Positions 15,157 to 24,206 of a DNA stretch of 33,515 nucleotides are shown here, in pieces. Source of the DNA: JAKFWF01 sp041745515. Lineage in GTDB: Bacteria; Pseudomonadota; Alphaproteobacteria; Rhizobiales; Hyphomicrobiaceae. The stretch is taken from assembly GCA_041745515.1 (NCBI GenBank), contig JBGTIU010000167.1:1-33515 (forward strand), given 5' to 3'. Position 1 is the first letter of the stretch. Every line of letters begins with the position of its first letter. The notes under the pieces are model-generated. The model saw only the letters and a list, made by a program, of their open reading frames with translations, had not been told where the DNA came from and searched no databases. Both the position numbers and the translations under genes were made by a program.

Positions 15157-16764
15157 TTACATTCGGAACACACCGAATTTGGGCGCCTCGATCGGCGTAT
15201 TCAAAGTCGCGCTCAAAGCGAGTGCGAGCACGCGGCGGGTCTCCGACGGCATAATGATGCCATCGTCCCACAGACGCGACGTCGCGAAGTAGGGATGCCC
15301 CTCGGTCTCGAACTGGTCGAGGATCGGCTGCTTGAACGCTGCTTCGTCGGCGGCGCTCCATGACTTGCCATCGCCTTCGATATTCTCCCGCCGGACGGTT
15401 GCCAGCACGGAGGCTGCCTGCGGGCCACCCATCACGGAGATCCGCGCGTTCGGCCAGGTGAACAGGAAGCGCGGCCCGTAGGCCCGCCCGCACATCGCGT
15501 AGTTGCCGGCGCCGTAGGAACCGCCGATGATGACGGTGATCTTCGGCACCCGCGCGGTTGCGACCGCCGTCACCATCTTGGCGCCATGCCGCGCGATACC
15601 CCCGGACTCGGCCTCGCGCCCGACCATGAAGCCGGTGATGTTCTGCAGGAACAGCAGCGGAATGCGCCGCTGACCGCACAACTCGATGAAGTGCGCCGCC
15701 TTCTGCGCCGTCTCGGAATAAAGGATGCCGTTATTGGCGAGAATCCCGATCGGCAGTCCTTCAATGTGCGCAAAGCCGGTGACGATCGTGGTGCCGTAAA
15801 GGGCCTTGAATTCCTCGAACTCGGAGGCGTCGACAATACGGGCGATCACATCGCGCGCGTCGTAGTGGGTCATAAGCGAGGCCGGCACTACGCCGTCGAG
15901 TTCGGCTGGATCGTAAGCGGGTGCGCGCGGTTCCCGCACAGCAATGTCGATGCGCTTGACGGTATTCAAATTGCCGACGATACCGCGCGCGATTTCGAGC
16001 GCGTGGGTGTCGTTCAAGGCATAGTGGTCGGCGACGCCCGACAGCCTCGTGTGCACATCAGCGCCGCCGAGATCTTCGGCCGTTACCGTTTCGCCGGTAG
16101 CGGCTTTCACCAGCGGCGGCCCACCGAGGAAGATCGTGCCCTGCTTGCGCACGATCACGCTCTCGTCCGACATGGCCGGCACGTAGGCGCCGCCCGCCGT
16201 GCAGCTGCCCATCACGACGGCGATCTGCGCGATGCCCTCCGCCGACATGCGCGCTTGATTGTAGAAAATGCGGCCGAAGTGTTCCTTGTCGGGAAACACC
16301 TCGGTGTGGTGCGGGAGATTGGCGCCGCCAGAGTCGACGAGATAGACGCACGGCAGGCGATTCTCGAGCGCGATCTCCTGGGCCCGCACGTGCTTCTTCA
16401 CAGTCATCGGGAAGTAGGTGCCGCCCTTGATCGTCGCGTCGTTGCACACGATCATCACCTCGCGGCCCTGCACACGGCCGATCCCGGTAATGACGCCCGC
16501 GCCGTGAATGTCGCCCGAATACTGACCGTAAGCCGCAAGCTGCGACAGCTCCAGGAACGGCGAGCCCGGATCGATCAGCCCGAGCACGCGGTCGCGGGGC
16601 AACAACTTGCCGCGGCTTGCGTGCCGTTCGCGCAGTTTGGCCGGACCACCGACGGCCGCTTCCGCGCGCTTTTGCGCCAGATCCGAGGTTACCGCGCGCA
16701 TGGCGGCCGCGTAGGCCTTGAACTCATCGGAGAACGGGTTGATGGCGGACTTCAATTTCGGCAT
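15157..16764 (-). CDS. Methylcrotonyl-CoA carboxylase, carboxyltransferase (beta) subunit
   Basis: This 535-residue protein has the length and motifs of MCC beta: KLRERHASRGKLLPRDRV, NDATIKGGTYFPMTVKKH, DSGGANLPHHTEVFPDKEHF, SCTAGGAYVPAMSDE, FLQNITGFMVGREAE, and GSYGAGNYAMCGRAY. The sequence HHTEVFPD and the preceding GGANLP separate it from propionyl-CoA carboxylase. It transfers carboxyl from biotin to 3-methylcrotonyl-CoA in leucine breakdown; geranyl-CoA is an alternative substrate in relatives. The ATG at 16764 has GGGGAG upstream. The probable biotin-carrying partner is the plus-strand gene at 30882, about 14 kb away. Confidence 0.9.
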   Translation of the reverse strand: MPKLKSAINPFSDEFKAYAAAMRAVTSDLAQKRAEAAVGGPAKLRERHASRGKLLPRDRVLGLIDPGSPFLELSQLAAYGQYSGDIHGAGVITGIGRVQGREVMIVCNDATIKGGTYFPMTVKKHVRAQEIALENRLPCVYLVDSGGANLPHHTEVFPDKEHFGRIFYNQARMSAEGIAQIAVVMGSCTAGGAYVPAMSDESVIVRKQGTIFLGGPPLVKAATGETVTAEDLGGADVHTRLSGVADHYALNDTHALEIARGIVGNLNTVKRIDIAVREPRAPAYDPAELDGVVPASLMTHYDARDVIARIVDASEFEEFKALYGTTIVTGFAHIEGLPIGILANNGILYSETAQKAAHFIELCGQRRIPLLFLQNITGFMVGREAESGGIARHGAKMVTAVATARVPKITVIIGGSYGAGNYAMCGRAYGPRFLFTWPNARISVMGGPQAASVLATVRRENIEGDGKSWSAADEAAFKQPILDQFETEGHPYFATSRLWDDGIIMPSETRRVLALALSATLNTPIEAPKFGVFRM

Positions 16765-16811
16765 GAGGCTCCCCTTGGTGCAACGCACCTAAGCAGCGGG
16801 CCGGGGGCTGC

Positions 16812-16865
16812 GCAAGATGCCGGGATGACAGTCTTTGTGTTGCGTCAGTGCGGCAGATTTGAATC
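16812..16865 (+). repeat. Fragment of intergenic repeat B
   Basis: This stretch in the 266-bp gap before clpB carries GCCGGGATGACAGTCTTTGT and the following GTCAGTGCGGCAGATTTGAATC. It corresponds to the right-hand end of the fuller copies at 19705, 22297 and 23953. The left half is missing, so it is a partial or decayed copy. The rest of the gap holds no recognisable gene or promoter. Confidence 0.7.
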
Positions 16866-17030
16866 GCCATTGCAGCAAGCTCGCCGACCCTCTTTTCAGC
16901 GCCACCACCAACTACCACATACAGGCTGCATCAAGACCGGCGCCTGACGGGCCGGCCTCGTTGCGTATCCACGTTCGAGTGCTTCATCCACGCCAGTTGG
17001 GCGGTGAAGCGCTGCTGCCGGAGACCGCAT

Positions 17031-19661
17031 ATGAACTTCGACAAATACACCGACCGCGCCAAAGGCTTCATCCAGTCGGCGCAGGGTTTGGCCGTACGCG
17101 AAGGCCACCAGCAGTTTTCGACCGAGCATGTGCTGAAGGTGCTGCTCGATGACGAAGAAGGCCTGGCGGCAGGTCTCATCCAGCGCGCCGGTGGCCGCCC
17201 GAAGGATGCGCTTGCGGCGGTGGAGCGCGTGCTCGCCAAGCGCCCGAAAGTCTCGGGAAGCGGCGCCGGCCAGGTCTATCTGGCGCCCGACCTCGCTCGC
17301 CTGTTCGAGGCGGCGGAAAAACTCGCCGACAAGGCCAGCGACAAGTTCGTCACCGCCGAGCGGCTGCTGCTTGCCATCGCGCTGGAAAAGAGCACCGAGG
17401 CCGGCAAGGTCATGGCCGATGCCGGTGTGACCGCGCAAGCGCTCAACGGCGCGATCAACGAGATCCGCAAGGGTCGCACCGCCGACTCGGCATTGGCCGA
17501 GCAATCCTATGATGCGTTGAAGCGCTACGCGCGCGACCTGACGGAAGCTGCCGCCAACGGTAAGCTCGATCCCGTCATCGGCCGCGACGAGGAGATCCGC
17601 CGTACCATCCAGGTGCTGTCGCGGCGCACCAAGAACAACCCCGTGCTGATCGGTGAGCCAGGCGTCGGCAAGACGGCGATCGCGGAAGGCCTCGCCCAAC
17701 GCATCATCAAGGGTGATGTGCCCGAGAGCTTGAAGGACAAACGGCTGCTGTCGCTCGACATGGGCGCGCTAATCGCCGGCGCCAAATACCGCGGCGAGTT
17801 CGAGGAACGGCTGAAGGCCGTGCTGTCCGAAGTCACGTCGGAGGCCGGCAAGATCATCCTGTTCATCGACGAGATGCATACCATTGTCGGCGCGGGCAAG
17901 GCTGAAGGCTCGATGGATGCCTCTAATCTGCTCAAGCCTGCGCTGGCCCGCGGCGAGTTGCACTGCGTCGGCGCGACCACACTCGATGAGTACCGCAAAC
18001 ACGTCGAAAAAGACGCGGCCCTTGCCCGCCGCTTCCAGCCGATCTTCGTCAACGAACCGACGGTCGAGGATACCATCTCGATCCTGCGCGGCTTGAAGGA
18101 GAAGTACGAGCTGCACCATGGCGTCCGCATCACCGATAGCGCGATCGTAGCCGCCGCAACGCTTTCGAACCGCTATATTGCCGACCGGTTCCTGCCCGAC
18201 AAGGCAATCGATCTTGTCGATGAAGCCTCATCGCGCCTGCGCATGCAGGTTGACAGCAAGCCCGAAGCGCTCGACGAGATCGACCGGCGGCTGATGCAGC
18301 TCAGGATCGAGCGGGAGGCGTTGAACAAGGAAAGCGATGCCGCTTCCCGGGACCGGCTGGCCAAGCTCGAGAAAGAACTTGCCGACCTTGACGAGCGCTC
18401 AAAGGCGCTGACCTCGCGCTGGCAAACGGAAAAGAGCAAGCTGGGCGACGCTCAGAAGCTCAAGGAAGATCTCGAGGCCCGCCGGACCGAGCTGGAGCAG
18501 GCGAGCCGCAAGGGGCAGTATCAGCGCGCGGGGGAGCTGACTTACGGCGTCATTCCGGAACTCGAGAAGAAATTGAAAGCGCTCGAAGCGGGCGATGGCA
18601 GTTCCGCACCGATGATGGAAGAGGCGGTGACGCCCGATCACGTGGCGCAGGTGGTGTCGCGGTGGACCGGCATTCCGGTCGACCGGATGCTGGAAGGTGA
18701 GCGTGCGAAGCTGCTCAAGATGGAAGAGGCGCTCAGCCTGCGCGTCATCGGACAGCGCGAGGCGGTGGAAGCCGTCTCGACCGCGGTGCGCCGTGCGCGC
18801 GCCGGCCTGCAGGACCCGAACCGTCCGATCGGCTCGTTCATGTTCTTGGGTCCGACGGGCGTCGGCAAGACGGAACTCACTAAGGCGCTCGCGGGCTTTC
18901 TGTTCGACGACGACACCGCGCTCGTGCGCATGGACATGAGCGAGTACATGGAGAAGCACTCGGTTTCGCGTCTGATCGGCGCGCCGCCGGGCTACGTCGG
19001 CTACGACGAGGGCGGGGCGCTGACCGAAGCCGTGCGGCGGCGGCCCTATCAGGTGGTTTTGTTCGACGAGATCGAGAAGGCGCATCCGGACGTGTTCAAT
19101 GTGCTGCTTCAGGTGCTCGACGACGGGCGCCTGACCGACGGGCAGGGTCGCACCGTCGACTTCAGGAACACGCTCATCATCATGACGTCGAACAGCGGCG
19201 CCGAATATCTCGTCAACCAGAAGGAGGGAGAAGACACCGAGGCCGTGCGCGATCTGGTGATGGCGGAGGTGAAGGCGCGCTTCCGGCCGGAGTTCCTCAA
19301 CCGGCTCGACGACATCATTCTGTTTCACCGGTTGCAGCGCGAGCACATGGGCGCGATCGTCGACATCCAGATCGGCCGGCTGGCCAGGCTGTTGGCCGAT
19401 CGCAAGATCAAGGTCGAGCTCGACGACAAGGCCCGCACGTGGCTGGCAAATCAGGGCTACGATCCGGCCTACGGCGCCAGGCCACTGAAGCGCGTGATTC
19501 AGCGCAACCTGCAGGACCACCTTGCTGAAGCCATTCTCGCCGGGCAGATCCACGATGGTGAAACAATCCGGGTCAGCGTGAGCGAGGGCGTGCTGACGAT
19601 CAGCGATTTGGCATCGAAGCCGGCCGCGACACCGGTGGAAATGCCCAGAACAGTGCATTGA
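17031..19661 (+). CDS. clpB: ATP-dependent disaggregase ClpB
   Basis: This 876-residue AAA+ chaperone starts with the ClpB N-domain (MNFDKYTDRAKGFIQSAQ). The first nucleotide-binding domain has GEPGVGKT at 208-215 and LFIDEMHT. A coiled-coil middle domain spans about 405-530 (rich in Glu, Lys, Leu). The second nucleotide-binding domain has GPTGVGKT at 607-614, pore loop GYVGYDEGG, and LFDEIEKAHPDV, followed by a C-terminal domain. The middle domain sets it apart from ClpA. With DnaK it rescues aggregated proteins in the cytoplasm. GGAGA precedes the ATG at 17031. No convincing sigma-32 promoter was found in the gap upstream. Confidence 0.97.
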   Translation: MNFDKYTDRAKGFIQSAQGLAVREGHQQFSTEHVLKVLLDDEEGLAAGLIQRAGGRPKDALAAVERVLAKRPKVSGSGAGQVYLAPDLARLFEAAEKLADKASDKFVTAERLLLAIALEKSTEAGKVMADAGVTAQALNGAINEIRKGRTADSALAEQSYDALKRYARDLTEAAANGKLDPVIGRDEEIRRTIQVLSRRTKNNPVLIGEPGVGKTAIAEGLAQRIIKGDVPESLKDKRLLSLDMGALIAGAKYRGEFEERLKAVLSEVTSEAGKIILFIDEMHTIVGAGKAEGSMDASNLLKPALARGELHCVGATTLDEYRKHVEKDAALARRFQPIFVNEPTVEDTISILRGLKEKYELHHGVRITDSAIVAAATLSNRYIADRFLPDKAIDLVDEASSRLRMQVDSKPEALDEIDRRLMQLRIEREALNKESDAASRDRLAKLEKELADLDERSKALTSRWQTEKSKLGDAQKLKEDLEARRTELEQASRKGQYQRAGELTYGVIPELEKKLKALEAGDGSSAPMMEEAVTPDHVAQVVSRWTGIPVDRMLEGERAKLLKMEEALSLRVIGQREAVEAVSTAVRRARAGLQDPNRPIGSFMFLGPTGVGKTELTKALAGFLFDDDTALVRMDMSEYMEKHSVSRLIGAPPGYVGYDEGGALTEAVRRRPYQVVLFDEIEKAHPDVFNVLLQVLDDGRLTDGQGRTVDFRNTLIIMTSNSGAEYLVNQKEGEDTEAVRDLVMAEVKARFRPEFLNRLDDIILFHRLQREHMGAIVDIQIGRLARLLADRKIKVELDDKARTWLANQGYDPAYGARPLKRVIQRNLQDHLAEAILAGQIHDGETIRVSVSEGVLTISDLASKPAATPVEMPRTVH

Positions 19662-19704
19662 GAGAACAGGGCGGGTCATTTCTCATTCGCATCAACCCAA
19701 CTTT

Positions 19705-19835
19705 GTCATCCCGGGGCTTGTCCCCGGGACCCATAAAGCCGCGAACTCCGGCGTCACGGTTTGTGGCCTGATGGGTCGCGGCAAAGATTGCCCACATGAC
19801 AGTCCTTGTGTTTTGGCCAGTGCGGCAGAATCGAA
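19705..19835 (+). repeat. Intergenic repeat B, copy 2
   Basis: This copy occupies the 276-bp gap between clpB and hemA. It opens with GTCATCCCGGGGCTTGTCCC, continues with GGGACCCAT, CTCCGGCGTCACGGTTTG, GATGGGTC, and ends with ACATGACAGTCCTTGTGT and TGCGGCAGAATCGAA. The same ordered blocks occur at 22297-22461 and, inverted, at 23953-24118. The inner GACCCAT/ATGGGTC pair gives it an imperfect palindrome. Confidence 0.85.
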
Positions 19836-19937
19836 CCACTTCGAGGGGACGCCGCGCGGCGCCACGCTGGCTTGACTATCTCACGTCTTGGCTCCATGCA
19901 CGCTTACCCGGAAAAGTAAAGGTTTCGAGGGGACGAG

Positions 19938-21194
19938 ATGAGCAAACCAGCAAACGATCAGACGGGGTATGAAGCCGCCTTCAGCAGCCGGATCGCGGCG
20001 CTGCATGCGGAAGGGCGATATCGCGTGTTCGCCGACATCAAACGCGAGCGTGGCGCATTCCCAGCTGCCCGGCGACGCAAAGGCGGCGACATCAGCGAGG
20101 TGACGGTCTGGTGCTCGAACGACTACCTCGGCATGGGGCAGCATCCGGCGGTGCTTGCCGCCATGCACGAGGCGATCGATAGTGCCGGCGCCGGCTCAGG
20201 CGGCACGCGCAACATCTCGGGCACGACGCACTACCACGTCGATCTCGAAGCCGAACTCGCCGACCTGCACGGCAAGGAAGCGGCTCTGGTTTTCTCCTCG
20301 GCCTATATGGCGAACGATGCGGCCCTATCGACACTGCAACGGCTGCTGCCGGGATGCGTGGTGTTCTCTGACGAGAAGAACCACGCGTCAATGATCGCCG
20401 GCATCCGGAACGGCCGTGGCGAGAAACATATTTTCCGCCACAACGACCTGGCCGACCTCGAGGCGAGGTTGCAGGCGGTGCCGCGCGCGACGCCGAAGAT
20501 CATCGCCTTCGAGAGCGTCTACTCGATGGACGGCTATATCTCGCCGATCGCTGAGATCCGCACGCTCGCGCAAAAGTATAACGCCCTGACCTACCTCGAC
20601 GAGGTGCACGGCGTCGGCCTCTACGGATCACGCGGCGGCGGCATCGCCGAGCGCGACGGCGTGATGGACAGAATCGACATCATCAACGGCACGCTCGCCA
20701 AGGGCTTCGGCGTGATGGGCGGCTACATCGCGGCCAGCCGCAACTGCTGCGACGCGATCCGCTCCTATGCCTCCGGGTTCATCTTTTCGACTTCGATGGC
20801 GCCGGCTATTGCCGCCGGGGCACTGGCAAGCATCCGCCATCTCAAGACGAGCAGCGTCGAACGCATCCGCCACCAGGAGCGCGTCGGCGCCGTCAAGGCG
20901 CGCCTGGCCGCTGCCGGGATCGCGTTGCTGCCGAACCCGAGCCATATTGTGCCGGTGATGGTCAACAATCCGGTGCACTGCAAGGCGTTGAGCGATAGTC
21001 TTCTCGATGCTCATGGAATCTATGTGCAACCGATCAACTACCCGACTGTGCCACGCGGCACGGAGCGGCTGCGCATTACGCCAACGCCGGACCACACCGA
21101 TGCTCAGATCGACCATCTCGTCACCGCGCTGAGCGAGTTGTGGCAGGCTTGCCCGGTCGTTGGAGGCAGAACCGTGCGGCTGGCGGCGGAGTAA
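19938..21194 (+). CDS. hemA: 5-aminolevulinate synthase
   Basis: This 418-residue PLP enzyme condenses glycine and succinyl-CoA to 5-aminolevulinate, the first step of heme and tetrapyrrole synthesis in Alphaproteobacteria. Motifs include NDYLGMGQHP, GSGGTRNISGTTHYH, FESVYSMDG, LDEVHGVGLYG, and NGTLAKGFGVMGG with the PLP lysine at residue 255. The C-terminal YPTVPRGTERLRITPTP matches the family. GAGGGGACGAG precedes the ATG. It follows clpB but is separated by a repeat, so it probably has its own promoter. No FixK/FnrN box was seen upstream. Confidence 0.96.
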   Translation: MSKPANDQTGYEAAFSSRIAALHAEGRYRVFADIKRERGAFPAARRRKGGDISEVTVWCSNDYLGMGQHPAVLAAMHEAIDSAGAGSGGTRNISGTTHYHVDLEAELADLHGKEAALVFSSAYMANDAALSTLQRLLPGCVVFSDEKNHASMIAGIRNGRGEKHIFRHNDLADLEARLQAVPRATPKIIAFESVYSMDGYISPIAEIRTLAQKYNALTYLDEVHGVGLYGSRGGGIAERDGVMDRIDIINGTLAKGFGVMGGYIAASRNCCDAIRSYASGFIFSTSMAPAIAAGALASIRHLKTSSVERIRHQERVGAVKARLAAAGIALLPNPSHIVPVMVNNPVHCKALSDSLLDAHGIYVQPINYPTVPRGTERLRITPTPDHTDAQIDHLVTALSELWQACPVVGGRTVRLAAE

Positions 21195-21216
21195 CAGGCA
21201 AATCGGCTGGGTTTTT

Positions 21217-21250
21217 TTCCCTCTCCCCGTGAAAAACGGGGAGAGGGGAA
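21217..21250. repeat. Short CCCTCTCCCCGT hairpin repeat
   Basis: Arms CCCTCTCCCCGT (21219-21230) and ACGGGGAGAGGGG (21236-21248) pair around a short A-rich loop, with one bulged base. A run of T lies before it on the plus strand instead of after, so it is not a standard intrinsic terminator for hemA. Its CTCCCC/GGGGAG core resembles the hairpin ends of repeat A. Confidence 0.65.
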
Positions 21251-21290
21251 GTTTAATGCGATTGTCCTGGGCAAATCAGGGGGAGTGACA

Positions 21291-22268
21291 ATGGCTTTCT
21301 CTCGGCGTCTATGGTTCGCGATTGCAGCGGCTGCCGTCGCGCTCGCCCCGGCGACCGGCGTGGCGCAAACCTTTCCCTCGAAGCAGATCCGCATCGTAGT
21401 GCCCTACCCGGCCGGCGGGCCGACAGACGCGCTGGCGCGTATCGTTGGGCAGGAATTGCAATCGACGAACGGCTGGACAGTCCTGATCGAGAACAAGCCG
21501 GGCGCGTCAGGCGCGATCGGCAGTAGGGAAGTCGCAAAATCGGACCCTGACGGCCACACCATCGTGCTCGGCAACAACCAGACCCATGCGACCAATTCGA
21601 TCCTGATGAAGGACGCCGGTTACGATCCGCAAGCCGACTTCACGCCGCTTGCAGGGCTCGCAGACCTGCAGCACGCGCTGGTCGTGCGCAAGGACCTCGG
21701 CGTGTCGACTGTCGCCGAGCTGGTGGCTCTCGCCAAGAAGGAGCCTGGCAAGCTCAACTACGGCTCGACCGGCAACGGATCCGGTTCGCATCTCGCCATG
21801 GAGCTGTTCAAGACCCGCACCGGAACTCAGATGCAGCACGTGCCGTTTCGCGGCGCCGCACCGATGGCGTTCGAGATTGTAGCTGGCCGCATCGATGTCG
21901 CGTTCGCGACGCTGCCTTCGGTGCTGGGTCAAGTCCAAGGCGGCGAGATGCGCGCCATCGCCATTGCATCGAACGTGCGTGCGCCGCAGTTGCCCGACGT
22001 GGCCTTACTGAAGGAGCAGGGCATCGTCGACGCCGAAGCCGACAGTTGGCTGGCATTGTTTGCGCCGGCAAGAACCCCGCCCGCCGTTCTCGAAACACTC
22101 TCGAAAGCGGTGTTGGCCGCGCTCGCGAAACCGGACGTCGCGGCGAGTGCCATCAAGCAGGGCATCGCCGTCAATGTGCGCGGGCCGGAGGCCTTCAAGC
22201 CCTACCTTGCGGCCGAAATCAAGAAGTGGGCCGATGTGGCAAGAACCGCGCAGGTGAAGACCGAGTAG
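21291..22268 (+). CDS. Tripartite tricarboxylate transporter (Bug/TctC) substrate-binding protein
   Basis: This 325-residue protein has a signal peptide (FSRRLWFAIAAAAVALAPATGVAQT). The Bug-family signatures FPSKQIRIVVPYPAGGPTDA, ENKPGASGAIGS, GNNQTHATN, GSTGNGSGSH and HVPFRGAAPM follow. Bug proteins bind carboxylates or other small solutes in the periplasm, either for a TctAB permease or as orphan sensors. No tctA or tctB lies next to it, so it is an orphan. GGGGGAG lies five to six bases before the ATG at 21291. Confidence 0.92.
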   Translation: MAFSRRLWFAIAAAAVALAPATGVAQTFPSKQIRIVVPYPAGGPTDALARIVGQELQSTNGWTVLIENKPGASGAIGSREVAKSDPDGHTIVLGNNQTHATNSILMKDAGYDPQADFTPLAGLADLQHALVVRKDLGVSTVAELVALAKKEPGKLNYGSTGNGSGSHLAMELFKTRTGTQMQHVPFRGAAPMAFEIVAGRIDVAFATLPSVLGQVQGGEMRAIAIASNVRAPQLPDVALLKEQGIVDAEADSWLALFAPARTPPAVLETLSKAVLAALAKPDVAASAIKQGIAVNVRGPEAFKPYLAAEIKKWADVARTAQVKTE

Positions 22269-22296
22269 GCGGCCTAATCATCGCTGCTCCAGGGCC

Positions 22297-22461
22297 ATTC
22301 AATTCTCCTGTGTTCCACCCCCACCGCTGTCATCCCGGGGCTTGTCCCCGGGACCCATCGAGCCGCCAACTCCGGCGTCACGGTTTGCTGAGCGATGGGT
22401 CCCGGCAATAAATGCCGGGATGACAGTCTGTGTGTTTCAGACGGTGCGGTAGAACTGAATC
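22297..22461 (+). repeat. Intergenic repeat B, copy 3 (left of MFS gene)
   Basis: This 165-bp element starts ATTCAATTCTCCTGTG, continues with CACCCCCACCG, GTCATCCCGGGGCTTGTCCC, the GGCGTCACGGTTTG block, a CCCGGCAATAAATGCCGGG hairpin and GATGACAGTCTGTGTG, and ends GGTGCGGTAGAACTGAATC. The copy at 23953-24118 is the same extended element on the opposite strand. Together they bracket the MFS gene. This one ends five bases before the MFS stop codon. Confidence 0.88.
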
Positions 22462-22465
22462 ACCC

Positions 22466-23863
22466 TCATCGCTGCTCGCGGACGCGGAACATCAGGAACA
22501 GCCCGGTCACGAGGAAGACCATGATCGAGGCCATGCCGATCCGCTGACTGCCGCTGATGTAGGTCGTGAGCGCCACCAGCAACGGCGCGGCGAACGCCGT
22601 CGCCTTGCCGGAGAATGCGAACAGCCCGAAAAACTGCGTCATCCGATCAGGCGGCGCCATCCGCGCAATGAGGCTGCGGCTCGCCGCCTGCACCGGTGCG
22701 GCAACCAGTCCGATCAGGATCGCGAAGCCCAGGAACGCGCGCTCGCCGACCGAGGAGAATGCCGCGCTGCCGGGCAACTTTTCCGGCACGACCTGTGTGA
22801 AAAGAATGTGCGTCTTGTCGACGGACAAGATGCCAATGGCCCCCATGATGATGATGAGAAGTGAGCCGATGATCACCCGCTTCGAGCCGAACTTGTCATC
22901 GAGAAAACCGCCGAGATAAGCGCCGATCGCGCCGGTGAGCACGACGATAATGCCGAACAGGCCCTGCTCTTTCAGACCCCAGCCGAACACCGCCGAGCCG
23001 TAGATGCCGCCGAACACGAAAATCGCGGTCAGGCCGTCGCTGAAGATCATGCGGGCGATCAAGAAGGTCAGGATCTCGGGGTGCGAGGGCAGGCCCTTGA
23101 CCGTGGCGATGAAGTTCCTGATGCCGCCGGCGACCGTACCCCTGGTCGTCGTGCGCGGTGCGTCGGGCGTGAAAAAGAACAGCGGCAGGCAGAAGATGAG
23201 AAGCCAAAGCGCCGAGAACGGGCCGACCAGTCGGTCGCCTTCGTGCGTGGCGGCGTTGAGTTTCACGATCGGGTCGAGCCCGATCAGCGTCTTGCCCGTC
23301 TGCGCATCGGCAGCTATCAGTCCCGCCATGATGATGAGCGCGATCAGGCCGCCGAGGTAGCCCATCGCGAACCCGGTTCCGGAGAGCTTGCCGATCCGGT
23401 TGCGCGGCACCAGCGTCGGCATCATGGCATTGAAGAACACGACGGCGAATTCGGCGGCGACGCTCGCCATCACGAACGCGCCGAGGACCAGCCACAGATC
23501 CTGGCCCTTGAGACCTGGCGTGGCGGTCCACAGCATTGCCATGCCGGCGATCATCAGGGCGACGAAGACCGCGAGCCACGGCTTGCGGCGTCCCTTCACG
23601 TCGGCAACGGCGCCGAGCAGCGGGCTGCCGACCGCGATCAGAATTCCGGCGGCGGCGGCGGCATAGCCCCAGAGCGCTTGGCCGGCAGTCTTGTCGCCGA
23701 CGACGAAATTGACAAAATAGGGTCCGAACAGGAACGTCACGATCAGCGTGTAGAACGGCTGACATGCCCATTCGAACATCACCCACCCGGCAATGGCGCG
23801 CGGCGGCGCGGCAACCGTGGTGCCCTGCGGGTTCGCAGCCATCGTCGCCTCGATCGCAGCCAT
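22466..23863 (-). CDS. MFS transporter, Atg22/UMF1-like
   Basis: This 465-residue, very hydrophobic protein has about twelve membrane segments. It begins with WVMFEWACQPFYTLIVTFLF, which is typical of the UMF1/Atg22-like branch, then GSPLLGAVADVKGRRKPW (the MFS loop 2-3 motif) and a second-half loop GGFLDDKFGSKR. Members are associated with efflux or with amino-acid or peptide export; the substrate here is unknown. The ATG at 23863 has AGGGGGAT upstream. The frame is open much further upstream, but that part runs through a repeat and is not coding. Two inverted copies of repeat B flank the gene. Confidence 0.88.
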   Translation of the reverse strand: MAAIEATMAANPQGTTVAAPPRAIAGWVMFEWACQPFYTLIVTFLFGPYFVNFVVGDKTAGQALWGYAAAAAGILIAVGSPLLGAVADVKGRRKPWLAVFVALMIAGMAMLWTATPGLKGQDLWLVLGAFVMASVAAEFAVVFFNAMMPTLVPRNRIGKLSGTGFAMGYLGGLIALIIMAGLIAADAQTGKTLIGLDPIVKLNAATHEGDRLVGPFSALWLLIFCLPLFFFTPDAPRTTTRGTVAGGIRNFIATVKGLPSHPEILTFLIARMIFSDGLTAIFVFGGIYGSAVFGWGLKEQGLFGIIVVLTGAIGAYLGGFLDDKFGSKRVIIGSLLIIIMGAIGILSVDKTHILFTQVVPEKLPGSAAFSSVGERAFLGFAILIGLVAAPVQAASRSLIARMAPPDRMTQFFGLFAFSGKATAFAAPLLVALTTYISGSQRIGMASIMVFLVTGLFLMFRVREQR

Positions 23864-23952
23864 CTGATCCCCCTGGTCCCCTATCGCGGTTGTAGCGTCA
23901 TAGCTGGAAATGGGCCAGTGATGCAGTGATATCCGACGTGCCGTGCCAGAGT

Positions 23953-24118
23953 GATTCAGTTTTAACGCACCGCCTGCAACACAAAGACTGTCATCCCGGC
24001 ATTTATTGCCGGGACCCATCTCGCGACAAACCGTGACGCCGCAACTCGTGGCACGATGGGTCCCGGTGACAAGCACCGGGATGACACCGGTGGGGGTGAG
24101 ACACAGGAGAATTGAATT
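23953..24118 (-). repeat. Intergenic repeat B, copy 4 (right of MFS gene, inverted)
   Basis: Read on the minus strand this 166-bp element starts AATTCAATTCTCCTGTG, then CACCCCCACCGG, GTCATCCCGGTGCTTGTCAC, the GGCGTCACGGTTTG block, CCCGGCAATAAATGCCGGG and GATGACAGTCTTTGTGT, and ends in ACTGAATC. This is the same extended form as copy 3. It fills most of the 343-bp gap between the MFS and acyl-CoA dehydrogenase starts; nothing else is recognisable in that gap. Confidence 0.88.
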
Positions 24119-24206
24119 GGCCTGCGTGCAGCGCCGCGAACGCGTTTGCCATCGAGGCCGAACCGGGCTTTGAATGCTGGCAGCCGACGTTGAACAAGGG
24201 CTCGAT

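Noticed and set aside
15586..16947. 453-residue open frame antisense to the carboxylase beta gene
   Set aside because: It is a shadow of the MCC beta gene, rich in His, Arg and Asp with no recognisable domain.
16866..17030. Heat-shock sigma-32 promoter before clpB
   Set aside because: No pair of CTTG-type and CCCAT-type boxes with suitable spacing could be found by eye.
21217..21250. Hairpin after hemA as an intrinsic terminator
   Set aside because: The T-run lies before the hairpin instead of after it on the hemA strand, so it was listed as a repeat.
22297..24118. MFS gene plus flanking repeats as a composite insertion sequence
   Set aside because: The flanking repeats encode no transposase, and no target-site duplication is visible. 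Reported only as an inverted repeat pair.
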